Source: Planctomycetota bacterium | GTDB taxonomy: Bacteria; Planctomycetota; UBA1135; UBA2386 | Reading direction: 5' to 3' | Length of the DNA: 6,369 nt | Assembly (NCBI GenBank): GCA_020425915.1 | Contig: JAGQQZ010000018.1 | Span: forward strand, 1 to 6,369 | In this document: positions 5,463 through 6,369 of the stretch, piece after piece | Position numbering within the stretch: position 1 is the first letter of the stretch | Layout: every line of letters begins with the position of its first letter | The notes under the pieces: generated by a model | The model's database searches: none | What the model was told of the DNA's origin: nothing | What the model saw: the letters and a program-made list of their open reading frames with translations, nothing else | Translations under genes and position numbers: made by a program

Positions 5463-5915
5463 GTGTCCGCGACTTCCGAGACCGTGCCGACGACCCCGAT
5501 CCGCATCGCGCTCGGGCTCGTCTACTTCCACTTCGGGTTCCTCAAGCTGTTCCCCGACCTCAGCGGCGCCGAGCTGCTCGCCGGACAGACGATCCTGCGG
5601 CTCGGGCTCGGCGTCGACGCGAATCTCGCGGTTCGCGGCCTCGGTGTCTTCGAATGCGTGATCGGCGCCCTGTTCCTGTTCGGGTGGTTCCGACGAACAG
5701 CGCTCGGCCTGTTCTTCGTGCACATGGCCGGCACCTTCGTGCCGCTGTTCGCGCTGCCGGGGCTCGTGTTCAAGTTCGCGCCGTTCGCGCCGAGTCTGGA
5801 AGGACAGTACATCTTCAAGAACATCGTGTTCGTCGCGGCCGGATGGGTCGTGCTGCGCGCCGAGCTCGCACGGCGCCGCCTCGTGACGCACGCCTCACGA
5901 CCGGAGCAATCATGA
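5463..5915 (+). CDS. DoxX-family-like integral membrane protein
   Basis: This is a 150-residue protein with four predicted membrane segments, near residues 13-30, 56-76, 79-101 and 117-133. RIALGLVYFHFGFLKLFPDL, AELLAGQTI, GVFECVIGALFL, HMAGTFVPLF and LEGQYIFKNIVFVAA are characteristic of the DoxX/DoxX-like group. These small proteins have proposed links to quinone or thiol redox processes, but their biochemistry is mostly undefined. The start GTG at 5463 has no Shine-Dalgarno and a TAGTCT box 7 nt upstream, fitting a leaderless transcript. GTG at 5484 (residue 8) is an alternative that keeps all membrane segments. The stop overlaps the next ATG by 4 nt, so it is probably co-translated with that gene. 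Confidence 0.82.
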   Translation: MSATSETVPTTPIRIALGLVYFHFGFLKLFPDLSGAELLAGQTILRLGLGVDANLAVRGLGVFECVIGALFLFGWFRRTALGLFFVHMAGTFVPLFALPGLVFKFAPFAPSLEGQYIFKNIVFVAAGWVVLRAELARRRLVTHASRPEQS

Positions 5916-6369
5916 ATCGAATCCTCTCCACCGCTGCCGGTCTCGCGGCCATCGTGACGATCTCGGTCGGCGTCGCGCGCTCCTACGAGGCGTATCGTGG
6001 CACCGAGCACAGCCGCGTCCCCCGACCGGGCAAGGCGCACGAAACGGCATCGCCGACGACCGCGCGCACACCGACGCCGCAGGATCCAAAGCCAGCGAAT
6101 CGGACAGCAGCGGCCGACGGACTCGAGCTCTACCCGGCGATCGAAAAGGGGATGCGCACGCCGTTCGACCTCTGGCGTTACTACGGTCGCGGACGCAGCT
6201 CGTTCGCCTCGCCGGTGCTGCCGATGCGATTCGAGCAGTGGCGCACGCTGCACGCCGAACAGAAGCCGAAGCTCATGGCCGACGTCCGCGCGTACATGGC
6301 CAGTCGATTCGACTTCGACGGCAAGGCGCTCGGCGACGCGACCACGTCCGGCGGCAAGCCGATCATTCG
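5912..6369 (+). CDS. N-terminal part of an anchored/exported protein, possibly a multihaem cytochrome (cut by window edge)
   Basis: The open frame runs 152 codons to the right edge with no stop. Residues 4-22 are a hydrophobic signal or anchor, followed by a Pro/Thr/Ala-rich linker (about 30-70) and the start of a folded domain. That domain contains GMRTPFDLWRYYGRG (80-94), LMADVRAYMASRFDF (121-135) and TTSGGKPII (144-152). GGAG at 5903-5906 lies 5 nt before the ATG, which overlaps the DoxX-like stop (ATGA). The TPxxLW-YYGRG and SGGKPI phrases remind me of large di-haem 'cytochrome B6'/MauG-like proteins in Planctomycetota and relatives. No CxxCH haem motif is in the visible part, so this is a guess. 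What is firm is a real gene with an N-terminal membrane anchor or signal. Confidence 0.7.
   Translation, partial: MNRILSTAAGLAAIVTISVGVARSYEAYRGTEHSRVPRPGKAHETASPTTARTPTPQDPKPANRTAAADGLELYPAIEKGMRTPFDLWRYYGRGRSSFASPVLPMRFEQWRTLHAEQKPKLMADVRAYMASRFDFDGKALGDATTSGGKPII

Overview
This is a compact, GC-rich bacterial segment with six complete protein genes and one gene cut by the right edge. I found no tRNA, rRNA, CRISPR array or insertion sequence. The GC-rich coding style, several lipoprotein or exported proteins, and a soluble Ser/Thr kinase beside a PP2C phosphatase would suit a Gram-negative lineage rich in eukaryote-like signalling, such as Planctomycetota, Acidobacteriota or Myxococcota. 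Planctomycetota is my first guess, but no marker gene settles it.

Layout. Positions 1-123 are a C-rich, G-poor leader that carries a four-run G-quadruplex motif on the minus strand and a TATGCT element. Positions 124-4088 hold five plus-strand genes that look like one operon: a Hanks-type kinase with four C-terminal zinc ribbons, a PP2C phosphatase, a DUF4349-like lipoprotein, a small lipoprotein, and a polytopic membrane protein resembling DUF6498. Their junctions are a 2-nt gap followed by overlaps of 4, 7 and 4 nt, so translational coupling is likely. The operon converges on a minus-strand S41 peptidase gene (4099-5439). The junction contains a perfect 24-bp palindrome and a second small stem. 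The peptidase gene is divergent from a DoxX-like gene (5463-5915) across only 23 bp, and a TAGTCTA element there could serve both directions. The DoxX-like gene overlaps by 4 nt a truncated gene for an N-terminally anchored protein (5912 to the edge) that may be a c-type cytochrome of the large 'cytochrome B6'/MauG-like type.

How the genes may work together. The kinase and phosphatase form a writer/eraser pair with no membrane segment. The kinase combines an HCD (non-RD) catalytic loop, a glycine loop with two Gly-to-Ala changes, and an eight-CxxC tail, so its input is probably metal, redox or protein binding through the tail rather than an extracellular sensor. The three downstream products are all envelope proteins, so the operon may couple cytosolic phosphorylation to an envelope process. 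That link is inferred from context only. The three genes most likely to begin transcripts (kinase, peptidase, DoxX-like) lack a good Shine-Dalgarno and have a TANNNT box 7-12 nt upstream. Four of the five internal genes have one, the exception being the GTG-started membrane gene at 3477. This suggests leaderless or very short-leader transcripts.
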